A DNA stretch of 27,678 nucleotides from JBFJVZ01 sp041623895 (GTDB taxonomy: Bacteria; Planctomycetota; Planctomycetia; Pirellulales; Pirellulaceae): assembly GCA_041623895.1 (NCBI GenBank), contig JBFJVZ010000043.1:1-27678 (forward strand), written 5' to 3'. Under the pieces are notes generated by a model. The model was not told the origin of the DNA. It did no database searches and saw only the letters and a list, made by a program, of their open reading frames with translations. Position 1 is the stretch's first letter; each line of letters starts with the position of its first letter. Positions 1 to 8,256 of the stretch are shown piece by piece. The position numbers and the translations under genes were made by a program.

Positions 1-26
1 AGCCGTTGCGTTCTCGGCAAAGTGCA

Positions 27-59
27 GCTCGGCGGGAGCCGCGCCCGCCTCGCCCTCCC
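27..59 (-). repeat. Dispersed palindrome-type repeat, variant copy
   Basis: Read on the minus strand, this stretch holds GGGAGGGCGAGGC, a 6-base spacer, then GGCTCCCGCCGAGC. These are variants of the two halves of the element seen cleanly at 4159-4183. It lies just beyond the stop codon of the membrane-protein gene ending at 80, where such elements usually sit. I see no gene in bases 1-79. That this is the same repeat family is inferred from the shared core. Confidence 0.5.
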
Positions 60-79
60 ACCAAAACGCCGCTCAAGCA

Positions 80-1624
80 CTAACCGCCCAAACGAAACAA
101 AACCATTTTTCGCATGTCGATCACCAGCGTGCCTGAGTCATCAGGAATCGGGTCGCTGCCGGCTCCATGTGTGATCGTTTCGACATGATGGCGGACGCCG
201 GAATCTCGCAGCGCCGATTGCACCATCGCGTCAATTGTCCATGGCCGCTCGGTAGCCGGACGCCCAAAGCTTTCGATGAACCACTCCGATACATATCCGT
301 CATGCGTTCCTTGCCGTACCAGGTGAATCCGTTTGATGTCATCCCCCATTCCATCGCGGATCGTCAACAACATGTAACCGTAAGCTGTCCGATGCGGGGC
401 AATCCAGTACTTGTCGCTGTAGTGCTGACAGCTGAATACGGTGGCAAACGCTACCGCCGCCAAACAAGCCTGGCGGAGGCGGACAGCGACGCGGCGATTG
501 GGAATCAATGCCGAAAGTTGGCGAAGTGACCAGTACAACAATAGCAATGTGGCGACACCCAGCGAGGCAATGATGCGGTAGCTTTGCGGCGAGATGGCAA
601 TCGCAAGCCAATGCACATGCGTCAGCAACAAAACGATCGCGATCAGGATCGTGCGAGTCACGAGCACGCCACGCCGCTTTCGGGCGTCTTTCCATGCCGG
701 TCGCCGTAATCGGCTTCGGTAGCGCAGACAGGAAACGATGTAACCGGTAAGCATCAGGGCCAACGAGATTGCTGCGATACCCAACGTCAGCAACCTTTTT
801 GACGAATCCATCAGGTGCCAGAAGTTCAGTGCCAGCGGCAACTGAATCCTTGCGAACCAATACAGCTTTTCAAACGGCTGACCTGTCAGCTGAGTTCGCG
901 GTTTGGCATTCGATTGGAAGAGCACAAAGTAGAGCTTGAAGGCGATAAAGCAGACTACAAAGAACGCCAAGCCAACGGCGATCTGATAATAAACCCGTTT
1001 GCGGTACGCCGCTGATGAAAGGTAGCGGCGGTCCAATAAGTAAATCACGACCATCGTCCAATACCAGGAAAGCATCGGCTGGTAAGCAGCAGCCGCGATC
1101 AGCATCAGTAACAACGGCGGCACAAATCGCGGACTGGCAACTTGTTGCGGTGCATGCACATGCTCGCTGGCCCGGAATGTCAGCGCTGCCGCCCACAAGA
1201 CAGTCAGTCCCGCCAGGGGAGCGAGCCAGAAGTTTGCCTGAGCCACGTAGGTGTGCAAACACGGCAATGTCCCCAAGGCAATCGCCAACGCCGCATGCTC
1301 GACTCTCGTGCCTCCCAACCGCCGGACTTGTCTGAAGAAGAAGAACGCGATGGCGGTGATCGCCACACTCGTGGCGAAACGCAAGTAGCCAAACTGGTCC
1401 AAACGTTGAATCGGCCGATGGACCAGCAACTGGGCAAGTGCGAATACCGGCCGGCCGTCCTTTAAATACGCGTATTCAAGCGGCTCGTCGGAGAGTAGCA
1501 AAATGAAGTCGTCGCCAAACCCGTACTGCGCCTGAGCGAGAGGTGCATAAGTCAGCAACAACACCGCCGCGACCAGCAAACCGAGAATCGCAAGTTTGCC
1601 ACGATAGCGGGAAACAAACTTCAT
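80..1624 (-). CDS. Polytopic membrane protein, GtrII/GT-C-like glycosyltransferase candidate
   Basis: A 514-residue integral membrane protein. The first helix (about residues 10-32) is followed by an acidic loop containing GDDF (residues 37-40). Many hydrophobic segments follow up to about residue 405, and the C-terminal tail of about 110 residues is soluble. A first periplasmic loop with acidic residues, many helices and a soluble tail resemble GtrII-type and other GT-C glycosyltransferases that use polyprenyl-phosphate sugars. The similarity is architectural, and I did not recognise a diagnostic full-length motif. The ATG at 1624 overlaps the stop of the upstream GT2 gene by 4 bases (ATGA), which implies translational coupling. 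It is the last gene of a three-gene leftward glycosylation operon, and its likely role is to decorate or extend the glycan on the outer face of the inner membrane. It could also be an unrelated membrane protein of the cluster. Confidence 0.75.
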   Translation of the reverse strand: MKFVSRYRGKLAILGLLVAAVLLLTYAPLAQAQYGFGDDFILLLSDEPLEYAYLKDGRPVFALAQLLVHRPIQRLDQFGYLRFATSVAITAIAFFFFRQVRRLGGTRVEHAALAIALGTLPCLHTYVAQANFWLAPLAGLTVLWAAALTFRASEHVHAPQQVASPRFVPPLLLMLIAAAAYQPMLSWYWTMVVIYLLDRRYLSSAAYRKRVYYQIAVGLAFFVVCFIAFKLYFVLFQSNAKPRTQLTGQPFEKLYWFARIQLPLALNFWHLMDSSKRLLTLGIAAISLALMLTGYIVSCLRYRSRLRRPAWKDARKRRGVLVTRTILIAIVLLLTHVHWLAIAISPQSYRIIASLGVATLLLLYWSLRQLSALIPNRRVAVRLRQACLAAVAFATVFSCQHYSDKYWIAPHRTAYGYMLLTIRDGMGDDIKRIHLVRQGTHDGYVSEWFIESFGRPATERPWTIDAMVQSALRDSGVRHHVETITHGAGSDPIPDDSGTLVIDMRKMVLFRLGG

Positions 1625-2730
1625 GACCGCTCTCGCACATACGAACTCTTGGGCCGCACATATCGCGACAGCAACCGCGCGATTGCCCCCAACGTGCGCG
1701 TTGAGCAGCAGACACGAGGTTGCCGCAGCGCTGCTTGTGTGATCTTCACCGCACCAGCGATTGGAGACTGCTCCAGGTCATCCAAAACTTTAATCAAATA
1801 CTCATTCCAAGGTTCCCGCAGGCGTCCCAGTTTGGAAGCGTTGGCCAGTGCCGGAGGTAAAGAAGCTTCTAAATTGTCTCGAATACGTAGCGACTCTTGA
1901 CGAAAACGGTTGGCGGCCTCGTCCTGCTTCGCAGTTTCCACGGCCGTTTTTGATTCAGCATGCAAGCGAAAGCCGGCACCGACCGTCGCCGAGTAACTGA
2001 CCCGCGGGTAGGCGGCCAAATAACGAATCAACAAATCCCAGTCGAATCCATAGTTCAAATCCCGGTCAATTCCGCCGCACTGTTGCACCAATCGTGTGCG
2101 AAACCACAGTCCCGGTTGGCTGAACGAATAGCGGTCGGCTCGCAAGATCGACTTCGCATTCAAGTTGCGATTAAGCATCAAATACGGCTCCACGCCATCC
2201 CCAAACACAGACACTGAAAACGTAAACAAGTCCGTGGTCGGCAGGAACCGGTTGCCGATCTCCCACAGCACCCCCGGCATCAAGATGTCATCGGAGTTGA
2301 TCCAATTAAAGAACTCGCCGTCAGCGACCTGGAGTCCTTTGCAGATCGCATCGGATTGCCCGTCATCGGGTTCACAAATGATTTTGCTGATCTGATCGCG
2401 ATACTTGTCCAAGATCTCGCGACTCTGATCGGTGCTGCCGCCATCGACGACGATGTATTGCAAATTGGGATAGTTCTGCAGCAAGACGCTGCGAATCGAC
2501 TCCTCCAAAAAATCGCCTTGGTTGAAACTGGGTGTGATCACCGTGATCCGCGGATACGGTCTCGCCGTAGCTGATGGTTCGTCAGCGACCGACAAAGGCG
2601 CTTCCCAGGGCCACCCGCTCCGGCTATCAGGCGATGGAGGAAATCCTTCGATCGTCATCTTGTTTTTCAGTGTGCGGGGTGATGGTGGCGCCGAGCCGGC
2701 TGTCGCAAAGGCCGGTTTGCGAATCAACAC
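1621..2730 (-). CDS. Family 2 glycosyltransferase
   Basis: A cytoplasmic GT-A fold glycosyltransferase that would transfer a sugar from a nucleotide-sugar to a growing glycan. Numbering from the GTG at 2730, it shows the GT2 start ITVITPSFNQGDFLEESI (62-79), the nucleotide-binding VDGGSTD (95-101), EPDDGQSDA (120-128) and the metal-binding region NWINSDD (142-148), where SDD takes the place of the DXD motif. The sugar specificity cannot be read from sequence. The GTG at 2730 overlaps the stop of the upstream GT4 gene (TGA at 2726-2724) and suggests coupled translation. An ATG at 2658 (MTIEGF) is an alternative, and neither has a clear ribosome binding site. The gene ends in an ATGA overlap with the membrane protein. 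The first 60 residues are Pro/Ser-rich and precede the catalytic domain, so the exact start is uncertain. Confidence 0.9.
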   Translation of the reverse strand: MLIRKPAFATAGSAPPSPRTLKNKMTIEGFPPSPDSRSGWPWEAPLSVADEPSATARPYPRITVITPSFNQGDFLEESIRSVLLQNYPNLQYIVVDGGSTDQSREILDKYRDQISKIICEPDDGQSDAICKGLQVADGEFFNWINSDDILMPGVLWEIGNRFLPTTDLFTFSVSVFGDGVEPYLMLNRNLNAKSILRADRYSFSQPGLWFRTRLVQQCGGIDRDLNYGFDWDLLIRYLAAYPRVSYSATVGAGFRLHAESKTAVETAKQDEAANRFRQESLRIRDNLEASLPPALANASKLGRLREPWNEYLIKVLDDLEQSPIAGAVKITQAALRQPRVCCSTRTLGAIARLLSRYVRPKSSYVRERS

Positions 2731-4019
2731 TGTGAGCCAAGTATCTGCTGGTACAGTTGTAGATACCGCTTGGCCTCGACTTCACGACTGTAGTTCTGAA
2801 CTGCGGACTCTCGACAGCGAAGCGACATTTTTTTTCTAAGTTGATCGTCAGCAATGATCGTGACGATTTGTTTTGCCAGATCTGACGATTCGAATGGTGT
2901 GGCAAGCAGTCCCGTTTCGCCGGGTGTGACAAGATCCGGGATGCCGGATGTATCGAAGCCAACCACTGGTAAACCGCAGGCGAACGATTCCAAGACGGTG
3001 TTGGGGCAGTTGTCCTGTAGTGACGGGATGACAAACAAGTCAGCCGCCTGGTAGGCAGCGGCAAGCTGATCATTTTCGCTGACGTGGCCCAGCGCGATCG
3101 TGCCAATCGAAGTCTCATGTTTGATCTCACCGGCACCCACGACCAGTAATTGGAGCTTTCGTTTCGTATTGGCTTGTTCAGAATCGATTTCACGTTCCAA
3201 TTGTTTCAGCGCCGACTGTAGCAAGCGACCGCCCTTGATCTGGTTATCTAACGATGCGGCGTTGAAGAGAATCACCAAGGCATCGGGATCCAGGCCCAGC
3301 ATCGATTTCTTTTCTGCGCGCGGCGCAGGTTGAAAAATCTCCGTGTCCACGCCATTGGGAATCACGTGAACCTGAAAGCGGTTACAGAGGGGCGATTCCT
3401 GAAATTCCCTGGCCAGCCAGTTGCTGGGGGAAACGAATATCAGTCGGGAGTCTGCAATACCGGCAAGCGTTTTTGAGCGACGCTGCCAAATTTGACGCGA
3501 AACGTCTCTGGGGTCGGGATGGGCCAGTTGAGGACAATCACCACAGCCCTCGCGAAATTTGCCGCAGCCCAAATCGTAGTGGCAGCCTCCCGTGATCGGT
3601 CTCATGTCCCGCATTGTCCAGATCACGGGCGCGATTCGCGTGGCTGCCGGTAGAAATCTGGCTTCGTCGAACATTTCGGCGACCCAATGCATATGGATGA
3701 TATCGGGTTGGCGCAGGTCGGCAACCAATTCGCTGCCACGAAAGCTGCGATCGCTGGTAAAGACGCCACAGGGTGGATTGGGCTTGAGCTGAATACGATC
3801 ACGCCAACCGTACAGTGTCCGCAAGCCGTGTCGGGCAACCCGCCTGAGTGGATGCATCGATGGTGCGGTTTCAAAAACACGGTCGCCGCCAGACTCATTG
3901 ACGACAGCCAACAGTGCAGAATCGACTCCCGCTCGCAGCATCGATTGATGGATGCGGGAGGCACTGCGCGCAGCTCCGCCTCCCGAGGTGCGGTAACTCA
4001 AGTGGGTGACGTGAGTCAT
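2724..4019 (-). CDS. Family 4 (GT-B fold) glycosyltransferase
   Basis: A retaining glycosyltransferase of 431 residues, cytoplasmic or peripheral to the membrane. The ATG at 4019 gives MTHVTHLSYRTSGGGAARSA, the typical GT4 beginning with a Gly-rich acceptor-side loop. An in-frame TTG at 4082 would add 21 unconserved residues and was rejected. The C-terminal domain has IPNGVDTEIF, SLQDNCPNTVLESFACGLPV (the E-x7-E region that binds the nucleotide-sugar) and GIPDLVTPGETG. A cysteine-rich loop, GGCHYDLGCGKFREGCGDC, is characteristic of a subset of O-antigen and exopolysaccharide GT4 enzymes. It is the first gene of the leftward operon (GT4, GT2, membrane protein) and diverges from the ABC export operon. 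No specific sugar is predicted. Confidence 0.92.
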   Translation of the reverse strand: MTHVTHLSYRTSGGGAARSASRIHQSMLRAGVDSALLAVVNESGGDRVFETAPSMHPLRRVARHGLRTLYGWRDRIQLKPNPPCGVFTSDRSFRGSELVADLRQPDIIHMHWVAEMFDEARFLPAATRIAPVIWTMRDMRPITGGCHYDLGCGKFREGCGDCPQLAHPDPRDVSRQIWQRRSKTLAGIADSRLIFVSPSNWLAREFQESPLCNRFQVHVIPNGVDTEIFQPAPRAEKKSMLGLDPDALVILFNAASLDNQIKGGRLLQSALKQLEREIDSEQANTKRKLQLLVVGAGEIKHETSIGTIALGHVSENDQLAAAYQAADLFVIPSLQDNCPNTVLESFACGLPVVGFDTSGIPDLVTPGETGLLATPFESSDLAKQIVTIIADDQLRKKMSLRCRESAVQNYSREVEAKRYLQLYQQILGSQC

Positions 4020-4158
4020 TCTGAACTTTAAATAAGGAAATTGGTCCAGGTCTGGTTTGACATGATTGCTGGCGACAGACAAGATGTTTTCATTGCTTTG
4101 CCGGTGTCGGAACCAGCCCGATTGACTCCAGACTTTATTTCAAAATCGACCGTCATCA

Positions 4159-4222
4159 GGGAGGGCGAAGCTCCCGCTGAGCCGATCGTCCACGATCAAG
4201 GCTCAACCGGAGCTTTCCCTCC
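4159..4222. repeat. Long imperfect hairpin, dispersed planctomycete repeat
   Basis: The left arm (4160-4183) and the right arm (4200-4222, reverse-complemented) share GGAGGG, AAGCTCC and TGAGCC blocks in order, differing by one bulged base and three central mismatches. The 16-base middle contains its own small palindrome, GATCGT-CC-ACGATC. The core GGGAGGGCGAAGCTCCCGCT recurs with one mismatch at 10108-10127 and in altered form at 27-59. It resembles REP/MITE-like elements that insert between genes. No transposase is present. Confidence 0.7.
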
Positions 4223-4226
4223 GATG

Positions 4227-4256
4227 TTGAAACAAAGCGTAATCTATCCGTATGTT
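4227..4256 (+). promoter_or_regulatory. Candidate sigma70-type promoter for the ABC export operon
   Basis: TTGAAA (4227-4232) matches five of six consensus -35 bases. It is followed after 18 bases by TATGTT (4251-4256), which matches four of six -10 bases. Transcription would start near 4263, about 84 bases before the permease ATG at 4347. It abuts the hairpin repeat. This is a sequence prediction only. Confidence 0.45.
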
Positions 4257-4346
4257 AACGCGGGCACGGCAAGATGCCGGGCCGGCGAGAGTTTCCGCTG
4301 CTGTTGCTCGTCAGTACTTCCCAATCAATCAGGCCATTGAATCCCG

Positions 4347-5234
4347 ATGGGCTCCAGCTCCGGCGACCAGCAGATTGATCTTTCCGCAGGCACCTTTGCG
4401 ACGGCGCCAGAGGACGGTTTGATCTACTACGAGGCCCGCGGTGGTTTGGGTTTTGCGGATTTTCGTGAGTTGTGGGCGTACCGCGATCTGTTTTTCTCGC
4501 TGGCCCTGCGGGATCTGCAGGTTCAATATCGGCAAACGTTCATCGGAGTTGCTTGGGCCGTGATTCGGCCACTGACGTTGATGATCGTTTTTACGGCTCT
4601 GTTTCGCATGCTCGGCCGTATCCCCGCCAGCAATGAACAGACTTATGCCGTCACGCTGTATGCCGTCCTGCTGCCCTGGCAACTGTTTGCCACCACGCTG
4701 ACCAAGTCGACATCCAGTTTGGTGGCGAACGAGGCGATTTTGACGAAAGTCTATTTTCCCAGATTGATCCTGCCACTGGTGCCGATTGCTGTCGGCCTGG
4801 TCGATTTTGCCATTGCCTTCGTTGTCTTGTTGGGATTGATGTTTTGGTACGGCGTGATGCCGACGGTGACCATCCTGTTGGTGCCGTTTTTTGTCGCGCT
4901 CGCCGTGCTTGTTTCGTTCGCGTTTGGGACCTGGCTATCGGCGGCAAACGCACTGTATCGCGATATCCAACACGCGGTGCCGTTTGTCGTTCAAGTCGGC
5001 ATGTTTGTCAGTCCGGTGATTTATGAAATGGCCGAGGTGCCGGAAAAGTGGCGGACGCTGTACAGCCTGAATCCGATGGTTGGCGTGCTGGAAGGGTTTC
5101 GCTGGTCGCTGCTGGGACAACAAGAACCTCCGCTGACAGCGATCGCACTTTCGATCATGATTAGCGCGGTGGTACTGGCTGGAGGCCTGGTCTATTTCCG
5201 TCGCATCGAGAGATTTGTCGCCGATCGCGTTTAG
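4347..5234 (+). CDS. ABC-2 permease for polysaccharide export (Wzm/TagG-like)
   Basis: A 295-residue inner-membrane subunit with an N-terminal cytoplasmic stretch and about six hydrophobic segments. The segment after ELWAYRDLFFSLALRDLQ, with YRQTFIGVAWAVIRPLT, is the hallmark of the permease subunit of O-antigen, capsule and teichoic-acid ABC exporters. MVGVLEGFRWSLLG near the C-terminus is also typical. It would pair with the ATPase gene that starts 3 bases after its stop. Together they should flip a lipid-linked, fully polymerised glycan from the cytoplasm to the periplasm. The length fits the family. It is the first gene of a six-gene rightward operon. Confidence 0.92.
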   Translation: MGSSSGDQQIDLSAGTFATAPEDGLIYYEARGGLGFADFRELWAYRDLFFSLALRDLQVQYRQTFIGVAWAVIRPLTLMIVFTALFRMLGRIPASNEQTYAVTLYAVLLPWQLFATTLTKSTSSLVANEAILTKVYFPRLILPLVPIAVGLVDFAIAFVVLLGLMFWYGVMPTVTILLVPFFVALAVLVSFAFGTWLSAANALYRDIQHAVPFVVQVGMFVSPVIYEMAEVPEKWRTLYSLNPMVGVLEGFRWSLLGQQEPPLTAIALSIMISAVVLAGGLVYFRRIERFVADRV

Positions 5235-5237
5235 CTT

Positions 5238-6536
5238 ATGAGTGAAATCGTTATTCGCGTCGAGCATTTGAGCAAGCGATTTCGGATCGGCTTAAAAGCA
5301 CCCCATCATCGATTGTCGGAGGCGATCACCGATCTGGGGCGTGCATGCGCAAATCTGCCGGGGCGGATCTTTGGCCGAAGAGTCTTATCACCCGACGAAA
5401 GTAACGGAGCCGAAGCCGGCGAGTTTTGGGCTCTAAAAGACATTTCGTTTGAGGTTCAGCGCGGTGACGTTGTCGGCATTATCGGCCGCAACGGCGCGGG
5501 CAAAAGCACGCTCTTGAAAATACTGGCGCGGATCACCGAGCCGACCAGCGGGCGATTCGGTTTGCAAGGCCGCGTGGGCAGTCTGCTGGAGATCGGCACG
5601 GGATTCCATCCCGAGTTGACCGGACGCGAGAACATCTTTTTGTCCGGCACGATTCTGGGAATGATGCGGCGCGAGGTTGTCCGCCATTTTGACGAGATCG
5701 TTGCCTTTGCCGAGATTGATGAATTCTTGGATACGCCGGTGAAACGCTATTCCAGCGGCATGCGTGTGCGACTCGGTTTTGCCGTGGCCGCGTATCTCAA
5801 CCCCGAGATTTTGATTGTTGACGAAGTACTGGCGGTTGGCGATGCCGCCTTTCAAAAGAAATGTCTGGGAAAAATGGGAACATTCGCCGAAAGCGGGCGG
5901 ACCGTGCTGTTCGTTAGTCACGATGTCAATGCAATCCAGTCGCTGTGTACCAGCGCGATTCTGCTGGATCACGGTCGGATCGCAGGCAACGGACCGACCA
6001 TGGATGTTGTTGCACAATATCGTGACGCAATTGAGTCCTTTCAGCAGGTCCCACTGCAGTCACGTACAGACCGGTCGGGATCTGGGCGGCTGCGGTTCGT
6101 TTCGCTCGATATCGTCGGTCCGTCCAAAGCAGATCCGTCGATTCGAACGGGGCGTCCCTGCAGTTTTGTGTTGAACTTTGAGCTGTCCGATAACGAGCCT
6201 GCCGAAGATGTCCACTTTGCCGTGACGATTGCTGATGCTCGCGGTTATCCCTTGATCACCTGCGCCAGTTTTCATAAAGGCGCCGATTTTCCGCCATTCC
6301 AAAAGTCCGGTCAGGTTTGCTGCCTGATTCCAACCTTGCCGCTTGCTCCCGGCAGGTATTCGGTTCACCTGGCCGCAACCATGCGGCGCCAGCGGGCCGA
6401 TTTGGTGGAGAACGTGGCCGGCTTTACCGTGCATGAAGAGGACTTTTATGGAACAGGACGACTTCCCAAACCCGAAAAGCGAGGTGGGGCGATGGTCGTC
6501 GACCACAGCTGGGTCAGCAAAACGGGGGGCGGCTGA
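5238..6536 (+). CDS. Polysaccharide ABC exporter ATPase with C-terminal glycan-binding domain (Wzt-like)
   Basis: The nucleotide-binding subunit of the exporter, 432 residues. The ABC domain has Walker A GRNGAGKST (83-91), the family-typical GSLLEIGTGFHPELTGRENI (114-133), signature YSSGM (171-175), Walker B ILIVDE (191-196) and the switch histidine in SHD (227-229). From about residue 275 to 425 there is an extra beta-rich domain of the Wzt C-terminal type. In Wzt proteins of E. coli O9a/O8 this domain binds the modified non-reducing end of the finished chain, so that only capped glycans are exported. The extra domain, next to sulfotransferase and methyltransferase genes, suggests the exported chain carries a recognised modification. 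About 30 residues between the N-terminal strand and the core look like a low-conservation insertion, common in this family. Confidence 0.93.
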   Translation: MSEIVIRVEHLSKRFRIGLKAPHHRLSEAITDLGRACANLPGRIFGRRVLSPDESNGAEAGEFWALKDISFEVQRGDVVGIIGRNGAGKSTLLKILARITEPTSGRFGLQGRVGSLLEIGTGFHPELTGRENIFLSGTILGMMRREVVRHFDEIVAFAEIDEFLDTPVKRYSSGMRVRLGFAVAAYLNPEILIVDEVLAVGDAAFQKKCLGKMGTFAESGRTVLFVSHDVNAIQSLCTSAILLDHGRIAGNGPTMDVVAQYRDAIESFQQVPLQSRTDRSGSGRLRFVSLDIVGPSKADPSIRTGRPCSFVLNFELSDNEPAEDVHFAVTIADARGYPLITCASFHKGADFPPFQKSGQVCCLIPTLPLAPGRYSVHLAATMRRQRADLVENVAGFTVHEEDFYGTGRLPKPEKRGGAMVVDHSWVSKTGGG

Positions 6537-6596
6537 AAGCATCTGGCAGCCTGGTCTGAACGCACAGATCTTCGCTGCCGAGCGTAGAGACATTCG

Positions 6597-7412
6597 ATGA
6601 AAGATTCCCAAACAAGCTCCGACGCATTATCCGCTTCGCAGAACCGCGAATGGGTGCCGACGTTTTTTCTGGCTGGCTACCAAAAAACGGCCAGTACGTG
6701 GCTGCACCGTTGTTTGTTGGAGCATCCCGATGTCTATGTGCCCGAGGGCGATGCTACCCATTTTTTTGACATCTACTATTACCGCGGCCTGGACTGGTAC
6801 CGAACTTTTTTTCAAAGCGCCCACGGCTATCGGCAAATCGGCGACACAACGCCGTCTTTTATGCGGTTCCACACGTCGCGCGTTCGCATGGCACAGCTCA
6901 ATCCCGCGGCCAAGATCATTGTCACGCTTCGCAACCCGATTGAACGAGCCTTCAGTCACTATTGGCACGAAAAAAAGAAACGAAAGATCAACTATCGTTT
7001 TGAAGAATGCCTCAGCAACAACGTTGATATCTTTGACGATTGGATCGCAACCGGATTCTATTACTCGCACTTGACCGATTTGTTGACGATGTATCCCAGA
7101 GATCAAGTGCTGATCTTGTTTTACGATGACTTGAAAGCATCGCCGGCTGATTTTCTGGCTCAGACGCTGCGGTTTTTGGAAGTCGATGCTGATTTTACGC
7201 CATCGGTGCTGTCCCAAGCGGTCAACAAGGCCTGGTACCGTCCCACTTGGGGCGAGATGTTTGAGAATCTGAAAAAGGGACAACCGCTACGAGAATCGGA
7301 ATATGATCGGGGCATCGATCCCGAGTTTCGCAAGCAGCTGCAAGAAGTTTTCCGCCAGCAGAATGAACAACTCGCAAAGCTGGTCGGACGTGATTTGAGC
7401 CATTGGAAATGA
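6597..7412 (+). CDS. PAPS-dependent carbohydrate sulfotransferase
   Basis: Transfers sulfate from PAPS to a hydroxyl or amine of an acceptor, here presumably the polysaccharide made by the cluster. The 5'-phosphosulfate-binding loop AGYQKTASTWL (26-36) is in place near the N-terminus, and the 3'-phosphate-binding LRNPIERAFSHY (111-122) supplies the Arg and Ser. LILFYDDL and the C-terminal region are as in the Sulfotransfer_1/heparan-type family. The length of 271 residues is normal for a cytosolic bacterial enzyme, and there is no signal peptide or membrane anchor, so it should act in the cytoplasm before export. The ATG at 6597 follows the ATPase gene by 60 bases. Acceptor specificity is not predictable. 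Confidence 0.92.
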   Translation: MKDSQTSSDALSASQNREWVPTFFLAGYQKTASTWLHRCLLEHPDVYVPEGDATHFFDIYYYRGLDWYRTFFQSAHGYRQIGDTTPSFMRFHTSRVRMAQLNPAAKIIVTLRNPIERAFSHYWHEKKKRKINYRFEECLSNNVDIFDDWIATGFYYSHLTDLLTMYPRDQVLILFYDDLKASPADFLAQTLRFLEVDADFTPSVLSQAVNKAWYRPTWGEMFENLKKGQPLRESEYDRGIDPEFRKQLQEVFRQQNEQLAKLVGRDLSHWK

Positions 7413-7425
7413 CTGGCAGGCCGCC

Positions 7426-8256
7426 GTGAATGCGAAATCTATCTTCAAGCGACTCTCGCGTCTGTTGTCATCCGCTGATCAGCTGCCGGACCGGCTGACC
7501 GTTCGCGTTGCCGATTTGGAGTTGCAGTTCGATACTCGATCGGAAATTGCCAAACGCTGGTTTTACCCTCGCTATGCATCCGGGACGCCGCATGAGCCGC
7601 CGATCGTGGATTGGTTGTTGCAGCGAATTACCCCGGACACAAAGTTTCTGGACATTGGTGCCAACGTGGGATTTTATACGGTGCTGGTTTCCGCATTTTG
7701 TCCTCACGGAAGAGTCATTGCGGTGGACGTCGACCCGCGACTGGTTTGTGAGATCGCCGGTAATGTTGCCTTGAATGGATTTGAAAATGCCGAGGCGGTT
7801 TGTGGGGCGGCGTGGGATCGCGACGGTGATTTGTTGGCCTTTCAGCCGGAGCAAACCGACAATCTATCGACCAATCGCATCGTTGCCGATCAGCAGGCAA
7901 GCTCCATTAGCTGCGTCAGCTTTACGGTGGATTCGCTCTGTCGCCAACGTGGATTTCAGCCGACGGCCGCAAAGATCGATGTCGAAGGCGCCGAACCACA
8001 GGTGCTTCGCGGGATGCAGCAAACTTTGAACGATTTGGCCGTACTGCTGTTGGAGGTTCATCCAGATCCGATCGCGGCCAGGGGTGAAAACGTCGACGAC
8101 ATCTACTCGGCGCTCCAAGCCGCCCGTTTCGTTTGCTGGATTGTTGAAGATCATCGCGGCCAGGCGAAGATGCGGCGGTTGGATGCTGTCGAAGACTGGA
8201 AGGCGATCAAGCAAAACGCGATGATCCTGTGTGAAAAGCAGCGAGCGGCAAATTGA
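7426..8256 (+). CDS. FkbM-family SAM-dependent methyltransferase
   Basis: A Rossmann-fold methyltransferase of 276 residues. SAM-binding motif I is KFLDIGANVGFYTVL (73-87), followed by the acidic VIAVDVDP (97-104). The FkbM signature KIDVEGAEPQVLRGM (183-197) and LLLEVHP are both present. FkbM proteins O-methylate sugars or polyketide hydroxyls, and many occur in surface-glycan clusters. The start is GTG at 7426, 13 bases after the sulfotransferase stop. The stop overlaps the next gene in the pattern TGATG. In this operon it most likely methylates a sugar of the exported chain. Whether the methyl group is internal or a terminal cap is unknown. Confidence 0.92.
   Translation: MNAKSIFKRLSRLLSSADQLPDRLTVRVADLELQFDTRSEIAKRWFYPRYASGTPHEPPIVDWLLQRITPDTKFLDIGANVGFYTVLVSAFCPHGRVIAVDVDPRLVCEIAGNVALNGFENAEAVCGAAWDRDGDLLAFQPEQTDNLSTNRIVADQQASSISCVSFTVDSLCRQRGFQPTAAKIDVEGAEPQVLRGMQQTLNDLAVLLLEVHPDPIAARGENVDDIYSALQAARFVCWIVEDHRGQAKMRRLDAVEDWKAIKQNAMILCEKQRAAN

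Larger units (their letters stand above)
4020..4346. other. Divergent intergenic region between the two glycan operons
   Basis: This 327-base spacer separates the leftward glycosyltransferases from the rightward ABC export operon. It holds an imperfect long hairpin repeat (4159-4222) and, directly after it, a plausible rightward promoter (4227-4256). Rightward-frame translation of the repeat gives EGEAPAEP, a peptide I remember from spurious small planctomycete ORFs, so the open frame here is treated as non-coding. I could not assign a convincing promoter for the leftward operon. Confidence 0.6.

Noticed and set aside
3954..3984. Inverted repeat GGGAGGC/GCCTCCC near the start of the GT4 gene
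   Set aside because: It lies within codons of the conserved SGGGAARSA segment and is explained by coding constraint on Gly/Ala/Arg codons.
4041..4340. Plus-strand open frame of 99 codons in the divergent glycan region
   Set aside because: Part of it is translation of the dispersed repeat (EGEAPAEP), and the rest has no conserved pattern.
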